In this document: piece after piece, positions 63,597-64,000 of the stretch
Position numbering within the stretch: the stretch's first letter is position 1
Layout: each line of letters begins with the position of its first letter
Notes under the pieces: generated by a model
What the model was told of the DNA's origin: nothing
Databases searched by the model: none
What the model saw: the letters and a program-made list of their open reading frames with translations, nothing else
Origin: Eleginops maclovinus
Lineage: Eukaryota; Chordata; Actinopteri; Perciformes; Eleginopidae
Direction: 5' to 3'
NCBI RefSeq assembly: GCF_036324505.1
Contig: NC_086371.1
Span: forward strand, 2,545,001-2,609,000
Length of the DNA stretch: 64,000 nt
Position numbers and translations under genes: made by a program

Positions 63597-63670
63597 GTTA
63601 AAGAGGAGAGTGAGAAGTCAGAGGGAATAACTGAGGCAGATGAAGACGAAGAGGCCGACGCAGTCTATTA
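63597..63670 (+). CDS. Candidate internal coding exon of an unidentified gene
   Basis: A T-rich tract ends in TATGTAG, then comes a 74-nt stretch, then GTAAGG, a good donor site. Only one of the three forward frames is open. It encodes 24 residues beginning VKEESEKSEG and ending EADAVY, very acidic (EADEDEEAD core), entered in phase 0 and left in phase 2. Read through, the next in-frame codon is TAG, split by the proposed donor. I do not recognise the protein. It could be a real short exon of a gene that continues beyond the window, or a chance open segment between cryptic splice sites. A CA repeat begins 9 bases after the proposed donor. Confidence 0.3.
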
Positions 63671-63676
63671 GTAAGG

Positions 63677-63678
<2 letters not shown>

Positions 63679-63708
<30 letters not shown>

Positions 63709-63713
63709 CACAG
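63679..63713. repeat. (CA)n microsatellite
   Basis: CA run with one CG interruption, just after the candidate exon's donor site. Confidence 0.93.
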
Positions 63714-64000
63714 AAACATCTTTAGTGCTCAGTGAAGCATTAACACATTAATGTGTACATTGGAATAAGAGTTAATTGTATTAATGTTTATATGCATGAT
63801 GATTGCAGGAGAGAACTTTTTTTTAAAAAAGCCCCATTTTAATCAAATAAAGGCCAACTTTGCTTTTTAAATATGACCTTTTTCCTAACTTTTTATCAAG
63901 AAAATACAGAAATACATTTATATTTAATATAAACAATTAAAAAAAACTGTCAGTTTGAAGACATGACATACAAATATGCAAAAGTCACAACAACTCAGTA

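Overview
The window looks like non-coding-rich genomic DNA from a ray-finned fish, most likely a percomorph teleost. The grounds are long CA/TG microsatellites, tRNA-headed SINEs, L2-like LINE tails, hAT-type elements, and one well-conserved vertebrate coding exon. There are no bacterial-type operons, and nearly all long open frames are translations of tandem repeats.

One gene can be named. The + strand carries the terminal coding exon of protocadherin-1 (pcdh1; a or b copy not resolvable) at 29702-30126. It encodes the end of the cytoplasmic tail and stops after KREIYL. I find no other pcdh1 exon upstream, so 1-29701 is probably one long intron. It holds microsatellites, diverged repeats and some blocks that look like conserved regulatory DNA. 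Downstream, a 3' UTR starts at 30127. It could run to an AATAAA at 39463 or end earlier. From 39.5 kb to 63.6 kb I see no convincing gene. A 74-nt open segment with splice signals at 63597-63670 may be an exon of another gene.

The rest is repeats. Three dispersed families each carry an internal minisatellite that has expanded in some copies: a 57-bp unit (5.5-6.6 kb and, inverted, 40.1-41.6 kb), a 72-bp unit (12.95, 22.3 and 43.9-45.7 kb), and a 32-bp unit inside a hAT-like element (8.7-9.6 and 47.0-48.1 kb). Short or single-unit relatives of the first two also occur here (18.84 and 58.7 kb), so expanded and less expanded states sit side by side.

Three insertions can be delimited from their ends. 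A 973-bp hAT element at 44373-45345, with identical 8-bp target duplications and a decayed BED-finger frame, sits inside the 72-bp array. A 1,095-bp hAT-like element spans 46986-48080. A 732-bp TG...CA element flanked by GGAG at 60187-60918 is best read as a solo LTR. Other repeats are a 40-bp array (50.5-51.6 kb), a 329-bp ATT tract, homopyrimidine and homopurine stretches, an inverted repeat at 25.3-25.7 kb, diverged tandem copies at 13.8-14.8 and 31.8-32.5 kb, two SINEs and two LINE tails. I see no tRNA gene, CRISPR array or defence-type system.
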